A DNA stretch of 64,000 nucleotides. Origin: Acorus gramineus. Its lineage: Eukaryota; Streptophyta; Magnoliopsida; Acorales; Acoraceae. Below are positions 24,966-36,700 of the stretch, in pieces. A program made the position numbers and the translations under genes. The notes under the pieces were generated by a model that worked only from the letters and a program-made list of their open reading frames with translations, did no database searches and was not told the DNA's origin. The stretch's first letter is position 1. Each line of letters starts with the position of its first letter. The DNA is taken from the NCBI GenBank assembly GCA_030737835.1, contig JAUJYN010000012.1, positions 8,369,003-8,433,002 of the forward strand. Direction: 5' to 3'.

Positions 24966-27900
24966 ATGGCTGCCACCGCCGCCTCGGCTTTCTTCCCCGT
25001 CTCCTCCCCCTCCTCCAACTCCTCCTCTTCCACCGCTACGTCGGTGAAGGCTTCCATGGGCTTCAAACCGAAGCCTGTCAATGGTTCGGGCAATCTTCAA
25101 GTGAAGGCCAACGCGCAGGCGCCCACGAAGGTTAACGGAACCAAAGTCAGATTGGATCCTCTGAAGAGTGATGAAACCACCACCGTCTCTGCTGCGCCGA
25201 GGACTTTCTACAACCAATTGCCCGATTGGAGCGTCCTCCTTGCCGCCATCACGACAATCTTCTTGGCAGCTGAGAAGCAGTGGACCCTTCTTGATTGGAA
25301 GCCAAAGCGGCCTGACATGCTCACCGATGCATTTGGGCTCACTGATGCATTTGGGATTGGGAAGATAGTTCAGGATGGTCTTGTTTTCAGGCAGAATTTC
25401 TCAATACGGTCTTATGAGGTTGGGGCCGATAAGACAACATCTATAGAGACGTTTATGAATCATTTACAGGTTTGGTTTGATTTGGGTTTTTTGAGAATTA
25501 CACGTCTTAGGTGTGTTTTTGGTTGGTTTAGTCAGTGGTGGTTTTATGGTTGTGCAGGAGACGGCGCTTAATCATGTGTGGACCGCTGGACTTCTTGGGG
25601 ATGGGTTTGGTGCGACGCCGGAGATGAGTCAGAGGAACCTTATATGGGTTGTCACCAAAATGCATGTTTTGGTGGATCGCTACCCAGCTTGGTGAGTGTT
25701 TATAGTTTTTTTTTTTTTTTTGGTTGATTAGTTCTTCATGTCCTGTTATGTTTTCCTATAAAATTTTGATCAATATTGTCTTCTGGGTATTTCTAAAATC
25801 TCAGATAAATGTGAATTTACCTTGCATGTACCTTGTGAGAATATGTCACCAACCCTTGTCTCATTGACACACGGTCAAATCTCACGTCCCATTTGGAACT
25901 AATAGTCAAATTGGTTCCGCTTCTGCAAAAATCAATTTTTAGACACTTGGTTTCTAATTTTTTTTTAAGTAGCTTTTGGTTTTTATGTGCTAAAAGTTAA
26001 CAAAACACCCTTTATAGAAACGCTGATTTTGTGTAGCTTTTATAAATAAATAAAAGCTGGTTGAATGCAACTTCTATTAAAAAAAAGGCTGTTTTGATTT
26101 TTGAAAATTGGATCTAGAAAATTAGCACGTTAAAAAAAACAAACAATTAGCTACTTAGATAGCCCATGGCTCAGATTTTGTATAGTATGATGCAGAACAA
26201 TTTAGAGGTTTAGAGACTGAAAAAAAAAAAAAAAACTAAAGGTAGTATCAGAAGGCTCTAAGTCTCAGGTTCTTTTTTAATTAGTTATATTAGTAGTAAA
26301 ATATTAGGTAATAATGCAGGATTTAAAGGATTACATGCTGTCTATTCCTTTACCATTTTTGGTTTTTCATGTTGTGAAAATCAATTTAGTTTCTCACATC
26401 TGTTGTTTGCACGGAGTTCTGGAAACCCATCATCATTCACATGTGAAAGTCTGGTGGTTGTAAGCCCCTGTCTTGACAAACTTGGTTTTTTTTTCTTTCC
26501 TTTCAGGGGAGATGTTGTGAAAGTGGATACATGGGTTGCTGCATCTGGAAAGAACGGGATGCGGAGAGATTGGCTGATTCGTGACAGCAAGACAGGGGAG
26601 GTTCTAACGCGAGCTACAAGGTACTGAATGTCGCTACACATTTATTTCAGGCCTTAATTGTTGCACATGTTTTTTTCTTTTCTTTTTTGTACTTTTTTGT
26701 GCTTGGTCTCGTCAACTAGATTTTTTACATTATATGCAGTGTTTGGGTGATGATGAATAAAACTACTAGGAAACTGTCCAAAATGCCAGATGAAGTTAGG
26801 GCAGAAATAGGGCCTTATTTTGTCAAGTGGGCTGCTATTGAGGATGAAGATAGTAGGAAGCTCCCTAAGCTTGATGATGACTCTGCGGACTATGTCCGCG
26901 AGGGGTTAACTGTAAGATTAAGTTGCATTTCTAAATCAAATTTATGTGATTTTGGAACCATCTACCTATACTGGTTTGTATTTGATTTTTATGTCTGAGT
27001 CTGCTTCTTTTGATGCATAGCCTCGATGGAGTGATTTGGATGTGAATCAGCATGTGAACAATGTCAAATACATCGGCTGGATTCTTGAGGTACTTTTTTT
27101 TATTCATTTCTATTTCTTTAATTTTTAACTTTCTATGGTTGTTCTTTATCTATGGGCATGCTTCCATTGAAATTTAACCTAAGTTCTAATTGGATTTGTA
27201 ACGCCTGCTAATCTTAAATTCCATAAAAATAAATATAGGGACATGCGCATTTAGCCAACTAAATTATGTTGGATATCAATATTTTAACTAATAACGTCTT
27301 TTACTTTATTGGTGTTTGACCTAAGATTTTTGCTGTCTCAATATTTGAATTATAATGTCTCTGACTTCCTTAAATAGGATTTGTGTTCTGCTATGTCTCG
27401 TAAACCTATGCGATTCAGAGTTCATCTCTGAACGTTGTTGGTTCTTGTTCTGTTTAGTTTATACAAATATTGATTTTTGTTATATTAAAATGATACATAA
27501 TAGATTCCTTTCTGAAATCTTCACACCATCACATCTATTTAAATATAAGCGCTTTATTACGTAAAACCAATGTGAATCGTTGGAAAATCGTAGCTTCTTT
27601 AGGTTTACTTTGGAAGGACCGCAACAAAACATGTTTTTTTTTTTTCATGTATCTTTTGAGCTGATGAATTAATGCCTTATCTGCCCAACAACGTTAACCA
27701 ACTAATTCAATTAAGATCCACAGGAGTTGATACTCCACATGTTTATCTGTCACTTTCACATCCTTATCATGACCCTGTCCCAACTGCATAATATATAGTG
27801 TCCTCACTTATTCTCAACTGTGTCATAAATATGGTGTGCATCTGTCCTCCCCCCCCCCCATCTTTACTGTTGGGAAGTGGGTTCAAAAGGTACCCATGGA

Positions 27901-28880
27901 AATGTCTTACAACACCGACAAATTATAGTTTTTCAACAATTGACATGAACAATAATACTAATGGTAAAAATAACCGTTACAATAACAGTAAGAGTAACAA
28001 TAAATATAAAAGTAAGAATAAGATTAATAATATAAAGAACTACGATAATAGTAAGGATGACAATAACTACTTTCTCAGATTTCTTCTTTAGTGAAATGAT
28101 ATATTTTGTTTACCTGGTATCCATGAATTGTCTAACAGCACCAACACATGACATGAACAAACAATATAACAAGAATAACAATTATAATAATTATAGTATG
28201 ATTAACATTAAGAACAACAATAAAATAACAGTGAGAATAATAATAACAATAAGAATAATGATAAGAATAACAAGAACAACTTCCTTGGATTTTTCTATTG
28301 AATTGAATTTTTTACCAGGTATCCATGTAAATGTCTAACAGCACTGATGAATCCTAGTTTCTCAACTTGAGACATGAACAATGAGGGTCAGTTTGGTAAC
28401 TTTAGTGAAAAAGGAGATTTTCTCCATCCCGAGGAATCCAGTTCTTGTAGATTACATGGAAAGGAAGAATGAAGAAAATTTGATTTGGGATGACCAAGAA
28501 TCCAATAAATAGGAATGAAGGATTCCAAGCGCAATTTACCTAGCCAAACTGGCCTAAAATAACATAGGCCCTTTCTTGGATTTTCTCATTAATTGATTTT
28601 TCCATTTTTTTGACCTGGTGATTGGCAGAGTACTCCGGTGTCGATAATGGAGAGCCACGAGCTGGCTGGCATGACGCTCGAGTACAGGAGGGAGTGTGGG
28701 AGGGACAGCGTGCTGCAGTCCCTCACCGCGGTCTCCACCGACTGCACCGATGACAAACCTCCCGACACAGGCATGGAGTGCAACCACCTCCTCAGGCTCG
28801 AGGAGGGGCCTGAGATCGTCCGTGGACGCACCAATTGGAGGCCCAAACGTGCAAGACCGATTCCGGCCGAGAACGCCTGA
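24966..28880 (+). CDS. FATB: FATB plastid acyl-ACP thioesterase
   Basis: FATB hydrolyses saturated acyl-ACP, mainly palmitoyl-ACP, in the plastid stroma, ending fatty-acid synthesis and releasing acids for export. Coding exons: 24966-25469, 25558-25691, 26507-26620, 26740-26911, 27021-27089, 28629-28880; all in frame, 414 aa, normal length for the family. Residues 1 to about 60 are Ser/Ala-rich, a transit peptide (MAATAASAFFPVSSP). The conserved hydrophobic block LPDWSVLLAAITTIFLAAEK follows. Two hot-dog domains carry the catalytic residues Asn317 and His319 (DVNQHVNNVKY) and Cys354 (RRECGRDS). I start at ATG 24966; the open frame upstream to 24939 is in the 5' UTR intron. Oddity: LTDAFG is duplicated near residues 119-130. 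Intron 5 (1.5 kb) is full of repeats. Confidence 0.96.
25320..25355 (+). repeat. In-frame 18-bp duplication in FATB exon 1
   Basis: CTCACCGATGCATTTGGG (25320-25337) is followed directly by CTCACTGATGCATTTGGG (25338-25355), one base apart in sequence. The protein gains LTDAFGLTDAFG where FATB usually has a single copy before GxGKIVQDG. The frame is kept and both catalytic domains lie downstream, so the enzyme may tolerate it. Confidence 0.85.
27889..28385. repeat. Degenerate tandem repeat in FATB intron 5
   Basis: GGTAYCCATG...TGTCTWACA...ACATGAACAA blocks begin near 27889, 28116 and 28318, so units are about 200-230 bases. Between them run AAT/AAC-rich stretches. Each unit ends with a TTGGATTTTTCTATTGAAT-like segment before the next GGTAYCC, and a similar one (from 28573) stands just before the real acceptor at 28626-28628, so the intron's 3' end seems to be part of the unit. 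Confidence 0.7.
28386..28555. mobile_element. Small MITE in FATB intron 5
   Basis: Ends GGTCAGTTTGGTAAC and the complement of GGCCAGTTTGGCTAGG enclose about 170 bases. Internal text (GGAAGAATGAAGAAAATTTG, GGGATGACCAAGAAT) recurs at 61215-61260 within the Aux/IAA intron, so it is a family. The target duplication is not clear. Confidence 0.6.
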
Positions 28881-29230
28881 GATGAAATTCGGTGTCCATC
28901 CCACTGTACATTTTACAAGGTATGATCACTGTGATTCTTCAGTGGTTGTTTAGGATGGAAGAAGAAAAAAAAAGGGGGGAAAATCAGAAAGTCCTTGCTT
29001 TGGTGGTAGATGATTTTTTTTTTGTTGTTGGGCTGCTGTTACTTACTTTTTCATCTATTTTTTCTTTTAATATTTGTTGATCTCTAAATCTGTTGCTTTT
29101 TCTTCACTGGAAAAAGAGCTCCTTGTAATATATTTTGCCGTTGTTATGCTGTTACAAAGGTTATTGAATGCCAGTTACCTCCTCTCTCTTGTATGCTCTC
29201 TGGGAACAGGTTGATTGATTAAACTTGTGT
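28881..29230 (+). terminator. FATB 3' UTR region
   Basis: T-rich sequence after the TGA stop contains TTGTAATA-type elements near 29125 and TTATTGAATG near 29160. Plant poly(A) signals are loose; cleavage is plausible around 29150-29250. I cannot fix the site. Confidence 0.3.
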
Positions 29231-29615
29231 TGGATGAATTATTTTTTTGTTATCTCATCTCTTATTCTCTTGTAATAGTCATACAGAGATAGATGGGAAT
29301 TAGATGATTTTGTGCCCTATCTGTTTGAAAATTGTCTTTTGTGTTTGTTTTATTTCAATATAATAGATCTTTAGATTTTGAGAAAATTAATTAGAGTTTC
29401 CTGGGGACACCACTGTAATAACAATAGGTCTCTTGATTTTTTTTTGTTTTCTTTAGGTTTCTAGGTCAGTGGTGGTATTTTGTTTAGGTTCTTTTATTTA
29501 ATTTTCATACATTCTATTTTTTTTCTTTTTCTTTTACTCTCAAGTGAATATAATTTGTTTTTTTTTTATCTCTAATGTTAAGACAAAAAAGAATTTATTC
29601 AGACATAACTATTTA

Positions 29616-30047
29616 GGGGCTGTTTGGTTAGAGGAATAGGAGGGAATAAGGCAAAAAAAGTGTTTGGGTAGAGGGAATAAAGGGGTATAGCTATGCGGAA
29701 TTAGTAGAGAATAAGTTGATATTTGTATTTCAAGTCCATCTATGGAATTGTGTTATTCCTCCACTGGAATAAGGGGATCCACCTATCAAATCATATGTCA
29801 TCACATCAAATCACCTATCATCACCTTTTATACATCAATGGGGTCTACATGTCAAATCAACTTTTTACATCTTATTCACATCTTATTCTTCATCAACCAA
29901 ACACTCCAATCTTTATTATTACGTTTTCGAATGAGAATAACTGAAAATACAACCAAACACAAAATCTTTTATTCTATTAATAAAGTCAACAATTCCTAGA
30001 ATAGGTATAAATCATAAAATAGTTTATGTCTCTATTCAAACGGGCCA
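29616..30047 (-). mobile_element. Tourist-like MITE of the abundant family
   Basis: The left end GGGGCTGTTTGG and the right-end complement TGGCCCGTTTGA are related. TTA flanks both sides (29613-29615 and 30048-30050). The internal block ACAACCAAACACAAAATC near 29951 is the family hallmark. No coding capacity. Confidence 0.75.
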
Positions 30048-30779
30048 TTAGGGTTTATCTTTAAAAAAAACAACGAATAAGAGTAATTCTTTAATATTCA
30101 CCCTATACTCTATTTGTTGTTCTAATTATTATCATTTGTTGAAGAAACAATTTGATTTTTAAAGTTAAAGCGTATTATTATTTCTCTTAATAAACGTGGG
30201 CTTATTGAATGACTTGTAATGTATCCTATTGAATGACTTGTTATGTAACATTTATTTTTCTATAAGACCTGATGTGAACTTGGGAAGTGAATCATATCAA
30301 CTGTCTAATTCAGTTTAAGATAATCTCTCCCGATCAGTAATTTATGTGTAACCAGCTCTGGCTTGGTGAATATTAATTATTATATTTTCCTCATTATTAT
30401 ATATGAACTTGTTGATGTTTTACATAGAGAGAATGCATGCCACAACACCATTTAAAATGGGCGTTTTTACACGAGATGCTTCTTTGTAGTATACAAATGA
30501 AGCATGTAATTTTTCATTTTTTAGTGAATGTATATAGTTTATTAGAACATATATTTTATATTATGAAAATACATGTTACAAAAATATACATCTTTTCCTT
30601 AGAAAAAATAAAATTAAAGCACACCGAAACTTCAAGTGGAACTGTTTCTAACAACTGATAATGTAATTTGGGGAAATGTTTTTTTTTTTTTTTTTTGAAA
30701 AAATAGTGTTCTCTAGGATTTGATTGCTTGACCTTTTCATAGAGATGAGAGGTGTTTACTAACTGAACCAAAACTAGCT

Positions 30780-30940
30780 AGGGAAATATCTTATCTCTAC
30801 TCTGAATCTGTATTCGAAACAAATAATTATCTAATATTTGAATATTTTGAGTACAATTACGAATATTAGTATATCCAGTCTGAAAAAATATTTAAATCCA
30901 ACATATATTATAAATTTAAATACATTTTTATAATACATTG
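30780..30940. repeat. Dispersed AT-rich repeat, second copy
   Basis: AAATCCAACATATATTATAA and its surroundings repeat the sequence at 12880-13010. The unit stops at about 30945, just where the LINE-derived duplication begins. Confidence 0.6.
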
Positions 30941-30948
30941 TCCATGTT

Positions 30949-31562
30949 CATTATCGTGCATGATTATTCACAATTATAAAAAACAATTTGGGAAGAAATG
31001 GGCATTTCTTGCAGGTGTCCTATGTGTGGGGAGGGGGTGGAGACAATGAATCATCTTATGTTGGAATACCCGTTGTTGGCAATTCAGATTTGACTTGGAC
31101 TTATGGCAACCACCGATGCTGTGTTCATTCTTTTTTCCATGGAGGATATTTGGCAGGCAGGTAAGTGGCTTTGCTCTCGAAGGGACAAGAGCGCCGAAGC
31201 TAAGGTTTCCCAGATTTTAATTCTTGTGTTGACTTGGGTCATTTGGCTTGCCTACAATCGTCTATTGTTTTGGGGGACTCTGGTGTGTGTTGATGACATT
31301 TGGGAACTGGTTGTATGTTTTATCTAGTCGTTGGGCATCTCTTGCGCTGGCGAAAAGCAGTTAAGCTTCAGTAGAGATAAATTATCCATCGAGGAGTAAA
31401 TTTGTGAGATTTTTCTCTTTTTTTATCAAGAGGTTGAATAGATATTTTTTCTACTTATATCTATTTAGTGGTGTTTTTATGCTTTTTAATTGAGCATCTC
31501 TTTTCTTTGAAATATAATTTAGGACATATACCTACTGTTTCTTTAATTTTTTTTATTATTAT
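30949..31562 (+). pseudogene. LINE reverse-transcriptase C-terminal fragment, copy 1
   Basis: Read with stops, the text gives CPMCGEGVETMNHLMLEYP, the Cys/His zinc-binding motif found after the reverse transcriptase of plant L1-type LINEs (zf-RVT family), then a stop (AIQI*), then EDIWQAGKWLCSRR and WVIWLAYNRLLFWG in the same frame. The 3' part is a LINE tail without a clean poly(A). Copy 2 at 32720-33340 shares the same stop codon, so both come from one already dead fragment. Confidence 0.75.
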
Positions 31563-32719
31563 TGTAGGAGACCGAATTGATCAGAAAATGGAATAAGGAA
31601 TATGATTACTTAAACACTGGAATTAAGTGCGAATTAGCCCACGATGTTTAAGAGGGAACCTAGGGTGAGAAAGCCCATGAGCCTAAATTCCCCTACGAGT
31701 AATTCGGGCCCATCTTTCCTGTCAGATCGGGCAAACGATATTTCCCGACCAGTTCAAGTCGGACATACACTACAATACGGGCGACTAGAGCCTGACCGAC
31801 TTAGGACGGACACTTGACACTGCCCGACTGAGTCAAAACGGCAGAATATAAGATGCCCAACCTGAGGTATAGACCGTCCAGGGCGTAATACTCAAACTGA
31901 AATACAGGTCGGCCATATGTCTGCCTCTGCGGAGTAGCGGTTAGCCAGGGGAATATTCCCTGACACAGAAAAGTGACTAAATGTCAAGAAATCAGTTACA
32001 GGGTGTCAATCCCTAGGTGACACATGTCTGCAGATCCAAAAGCCACGTGGAGATTCTATATCATGATATGGTTACTCCACAAGGCTAAGCTCGGTACGCC
32101 TCTTCTCGAGTATAAAAGGGGGACTTCATCTCCCCCTCAAGGTATGCAAGCACTCTCCCTCTCCCCTACTTATACTCAAGAATTCTAAGTTCTTCTTCTT
32201 CTCACGAGAAGGTAACTGACTTGAGCGTCAGAGGGGCGTTAGTCGGCACCACACTAGTGTAAGCTTCAGGTACCCGAAGGCCGAAGAAGGAGAACGACGA
32301 CAACGGGTATCGAAGGCTTGTCACGCGATGCTGTGAAAAAGAGTTGGCATCAACATCATCTCGGATCTACAACAAAAGCCCGTATATGTGAAAATCCGGC
32401 CCAGGAGGGGAGAACCTGATTTCATCCTCCACAAATTGGCATCATCCGTGGGACTTTCCGTTCCCATCGAATCACCGAAGCCTAATCTGAAAAGCAGCTC
32501 TAATTCCTCTTCCGAGTGCTCTTCCGCCTCTGAGGGCTGGCCTGCTTGTGCAACTAAGGGAACGGGCTCGTCAACAGGTGGAGAAGGAGGGGCCGCAAAA
32601 ACGTCTCCCAATTGGGGCTTAAATCGACGACAGTTACTGGGGTTGGGGTTATCCCAGCCAAGGATTCTGAAGAAGGCTCTGTCCTTCCTCTTCGAAGCAA
32701 CCTGGATATGCTCCCACTT
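31563..32719 (+). mobile_element. Ty3/gypsy-type LTR with start of the internal region
   Basis: The stretch looks like an LTR from TGTAGGAG (31563) to about CCTCCACA (32433). It has TATAAAAG at 32111-32118, CT-rich leader sequence and GACTTGAGCGTC, a phrase I associate with plant gypsy LTRs. Right after it, TTGGCATCATCCGTGGGA resembles the usual post-LTR phrase of such elements. Some 290 bases of internal sequence follow, then the second LINE copy. No gag or pol remains. Boundaries are approximate. Confidence 0.6.
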
Positions 32720-33340
32720 CATTATCGTGCATGATTATTCACAATTATAAAAAAACATTGGAAAGAAATGGGCATTTCTTGTGGATGCTTGGTGTCCTAT
32801 GTGTGGGGAGGGGGTGGAGATGATGAATCATCTTATGTTGGAATGCCCGTTGTTGGCAATTCAGATTTGACTTGGACTTAATGGCGACCACAGATGTTGT
32901 GTTCATTCTTTCTTTCATGGAGGATATTTGGCAGGCGGGTAAGTGGCTTTGCTCTCGAAGGGACAAGAGCGCCGAAGCTAAGGTCTCCCAGATTCTAATT
33001 CTTGTAGTGACTCTGGCCATTTGGCTTGCCCACAATCATCTATTGTTTCGGGGGACTCTGATGTGTGTTGATAACATTTGAGAATCGGTTAGTCTTTGGG
33101 TATCATCTCTTGCACCGGCGAAAAGATGTTAAGCTTCAGTAGGGATAGATTATCCATCAATGAGCAAGTTTGTGAGATTTTTCTCTTTTTTTTATCAAGA
33201 GGTTGAATAGATACCTCTTCTACTTATATACATTTAGTGATGTTTTTATGCTCTTTAATTAAATATCCTCTTTCTTTAAAATATAATTTAAGACCTATGC
33301 CCACTGTTTCTTCAATTTTTTTTTACTATTATATATATTA
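32720..33340 (+). pseudogene. LINE reverse-transcriptase C-terminal fragment, copy 2
   Basis: This repeats 30949-31562 at an offset of 1771 bases, starting with the same CATTATCGTGCATGATTATT. It reads CPMCGEGVEMMNHLMLECP then the same stop, and carries an extra base change that breaks the frame after it (CTTAATGGCG). The pair plus the LTR between them looks like one tandem duplication. Confidence 0.75.
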
Positions 33341-33726
33341 TATAATATATGAAAAAAAATATAAATAATGAAATCACAATTTTAATTTATACAACGTTCA
33401 ACCTGACCCTAGGTTAAAGGACACATTGATCTAACCTGACCCTAAGTTGGAAGATGCCATTTCAGTAATTAATAATCCTACCTCTGCAACTAAACTACTT
33501 ATCATAGGAGATATTTGAATGCATACCGCACCGCAAATCAAATAAAAATCCTTAAAAATTTTGAACAATGAATATCCTCAATGCCCAAAACATTTCAAAT
33601 CGAGTCCTGTAAAGTGGTCATACTTTCACCATGAACTGACTGACATTGGATGTCCCTAAGTCAATGTTACAACAATAGCGAGACCATTATATAGTCTCAA
33701 CAGTGCATGCAGTATATCCCCAGTTT
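33341..33726 (-). terminator. Spacer and 3' UTR of the PRP38 gene (minus strand)
   Basis: The part nearest 33726 must hold the 3' UTR of the minus-strand gene. AACCTGACCCTAGGTT and AACCTGACCCTAAGTT are a short direct repeat near 33400-33450. No clear AATAAA was found for the minus strand. Confidence 0.35.
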
Positions 33727-36700
33727 TCATCTCCAAGTAGATCCCCCAAGCCTTATCACCTCTTCTGTGCTACTGTCCTTTCGTCCCCTGTCACCCCCGT
33801 ATCCGTCTCCGCCTTTCTTCTCGCTTGCATCGCCATACAGATCCTTCAACTTCGCCAGATTGCTCGAAACCCCCGAAGACGACGACGGCCTCTCCCTGCT
33901 CCCGTCCCTGAATGGACTTGGGCGCCGATCAGAGACTTGCAGGCTCCGGCTCCGGCTAGGGCTACGACTCCGGCTTCGCCTGGAGCCCAAGTCCCTGTGC
34001 CTGCTACCGCTCCTCTCGTGGTGTCTCCTGTCTCGATCCCGGTCGCGATCACGTTCCCGTTCCCGATCCCGGCTTGAGCGGTCCCGATCATAAGCCTGTT
34101 AATTATCCAAAATTATTAATTTCCAATCGAAGTTATATGAATATCCAGAGTGTATCAGATCTGAAAATATCCAAATTCAAAATCTATTGTAAAAAGTGCT
34201 TTTATTTGCACCCATCATTTATTCCTTGTGGCAAACCCTTCTAGTAAAACATTTCAAAATAGAGGAGTGTACAAAATAATACAAAGGGTGCAATAAAGGC
34301 ACTGTGTCATTTTAATTATAATGCATTATTAATCATAATCTTAAAAAAAAATTAAATTAACTATTCTATCATCTTTGCAATGATCTCTGGAGGAGATGAG
34401 AAGCCCTAAAGTCAAGATTTTAATTCTCACATCTTCCTAATATTTTACTTGATCACCCAAACTAGTATGCATATTTAAACATGTTATTCGAAAAACATAT
34501 GTATCAAGTCCGAATATGAAAAGATCCAAATTCTGATATTAATATCCCTATATGAATGATTTAGGATAGAATATGTTAACATACTTACCCGATCCCGATC
34601 GCGGTGGCTGGACGGGGATCTTCGAGGTTCGTCTTCTCGATGATCCCTCTCACGGGGTGGGGGTAGTGCTCGGCGTACAGGTGACGAGTCACGGGTGGAG
34701 GCACGATGGGGAGCGCGCTGTCCGAAAGAGACGGAGAGGGCGGCTTTCACAGATGGAGGACGGCGGGCAGTGTCATCGGAACCGTGGCGGGTGGACTCTC
34801 CAGTGACACCACAGTGCTTTGAGGGGAGCTTTAGACGTTCGAGGTGAGCGGTGATCTGGCGCAACACAGGAACTGGGATGCGGGGAAAGAGTGTGTCGAA
34901 ATAGTACTGCAACAAAGATTGGCGTATATATGAAGTGGTGGGTTAGCGAATATCCACAAGAAAAAAATATCAGTAAGGCATTGATGTTAATATAAAATTT
35001 AAATTGTGCTAAAGATCGAGTAAACTATCATCCCCAGGAAGCATATACTTCAGGTAAACATGGTATGTGTATTAAAAGAATCCCAGATAGTAATTCCATT
35101 GTTAGTTATCCATAGACTGCATAATGCCACCCAGACTGTACAGAAGCTGTACGATAGGCAGCCTAAAATGTAACTTGTCAGAAATTGACAATGTATTTGA
35201 ATGATGTAGATAACAACTCATCGAGGGTCAATTAAATTATGACAATCTTATAGAAGAATCTTTTCCTTCTTTACACACACGAACATTAGCTTACATTAAT
35301 AGGCAGCCAATTGGGAGTCCAAACTCTGAACTTCTATGTTAAAAGGTATAAAAACTTCTAAAATGCCAAAGTTGATGTGCAGAGTTCTCAATTTTATAAA
35401 TGTAAAAAAAAAAAAAAGGTATATCAAACTTTTAAATGAATATGTTCTTCATTGATTCGAAGCTATCAAAAGAAAATAAGAAAACAATTTTAAGGTCAAG
35501 ACAAATTAGCTGCTGGCCAATCTACCTGACTGAAAACATGATAATAAAAGACGCATCAACAGAAGGCTCATGGACAAACTACTGAACAAAGAATTTGTTA
35601 TACAAGTTGATTAGGGTACATAGAAGATTGTTGAAGGACTGGCGATTCCATAAAAGACTAGAAGAAAACAAGCTATCTTAATTCATATTAATTATAAATC
35701 ATAGTAAAGGACCATGCTCTCTTACGTAAACCTAGAATAAAAACCACTAATTATATTTGTAATACATTTTCGAGCTCTAGCTTTGCATCAAGTTATCTGA
35801 ACCCAATGAGTGTGGTCAATTAAGAAAATATGGAGGAGCTATAATTCACATGTAGTATAAGTCGATAACTATACTCTTTCAAGGAAATCATAAGGCATCT
35901 AATATTTTTTTATTTGACATATTTAATACTGTGCCCATTCTGACTTTAAACTTAACACCAATATTACATCACCCGGCAAGTCTAATATAGTAAGCTGCAA
36001 GCAATAATATTAACTGAGCTAGAAGTTCCAACAATAATGAATAGAAAAAGATTAAGATAATTGTACATCATTGAACAATAATTAAGTGAAATAATAAAAA
36101 GATGTAAAAGAATGATTGAAAATTTGCTGTAACAATTATTTTCCACACACCAGACTGCTTTTTAGCATATTTTTGCTTCATTTCAAGATCAACATCACAA
36201 ACCTTTTACTGAGATGTTGACGGAGCTGTTCTCCTCTTTTAGCAACCTCGAAAAGGGCAACCCAAGGATCTCATATTTGACATGGGCTGAAATCAACTAG
36301 CTTCAATTGTCTTGGAAAAAAATTCAATAAGAACCACATGATACTGATTGACATTATGCCCCGAGGATAACACTTACAAGCAATGACAGATCAAAATGGA
36401 ACCTCAATGTAAAGAAGAATTAAAATAAATGCTCCATTGGATTCGACAATGTTAGCCTTAAATAATACTGACCTGTCCAAGTAGCAAGTCACGTACATAC
36501 ACCCCCATGGTTGTCATTCGACCATTGGAACCAGGAGAGAACTCCTGAATAATGGAAATTCTAAAGATTATTGCAAGGCTTCAGGAAAGCAAATATGAAA
36601 AGTACTATGATTGGAAGAAGCCACAAAGTGTTTGTTGCATATATTATGGATAAGTGAGAGCACAACACTGATTTAAAGATAATCCAGAGATCATCTAGTT

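Noticed and set aside
27798..28338. Asn/Lys-rich frames of 93-97 codons
   Set aside because: They are AAT/AAC microsatellite readings inside FATB intron 5.
28554..28904. Minus-strand frame of 116 codons over FATB exon 6
   Set aside because: It is antisense to a conserved, GC-rich coding exon and has no domain.
32321..32722. Minus-strand frame of 133 codons in the gypsy LTR region
   Set aside because: It crosses the LTR end and starts at the LINE junction; the Glu/Pro-rich reading has no recognised domain.
33703..34093. Two plus-strand frames over 120 codons
   Set aside because: They are antisense to the Arg-rich last exon of PRP38; the CGG/GAC-rich codons leave other frames open.
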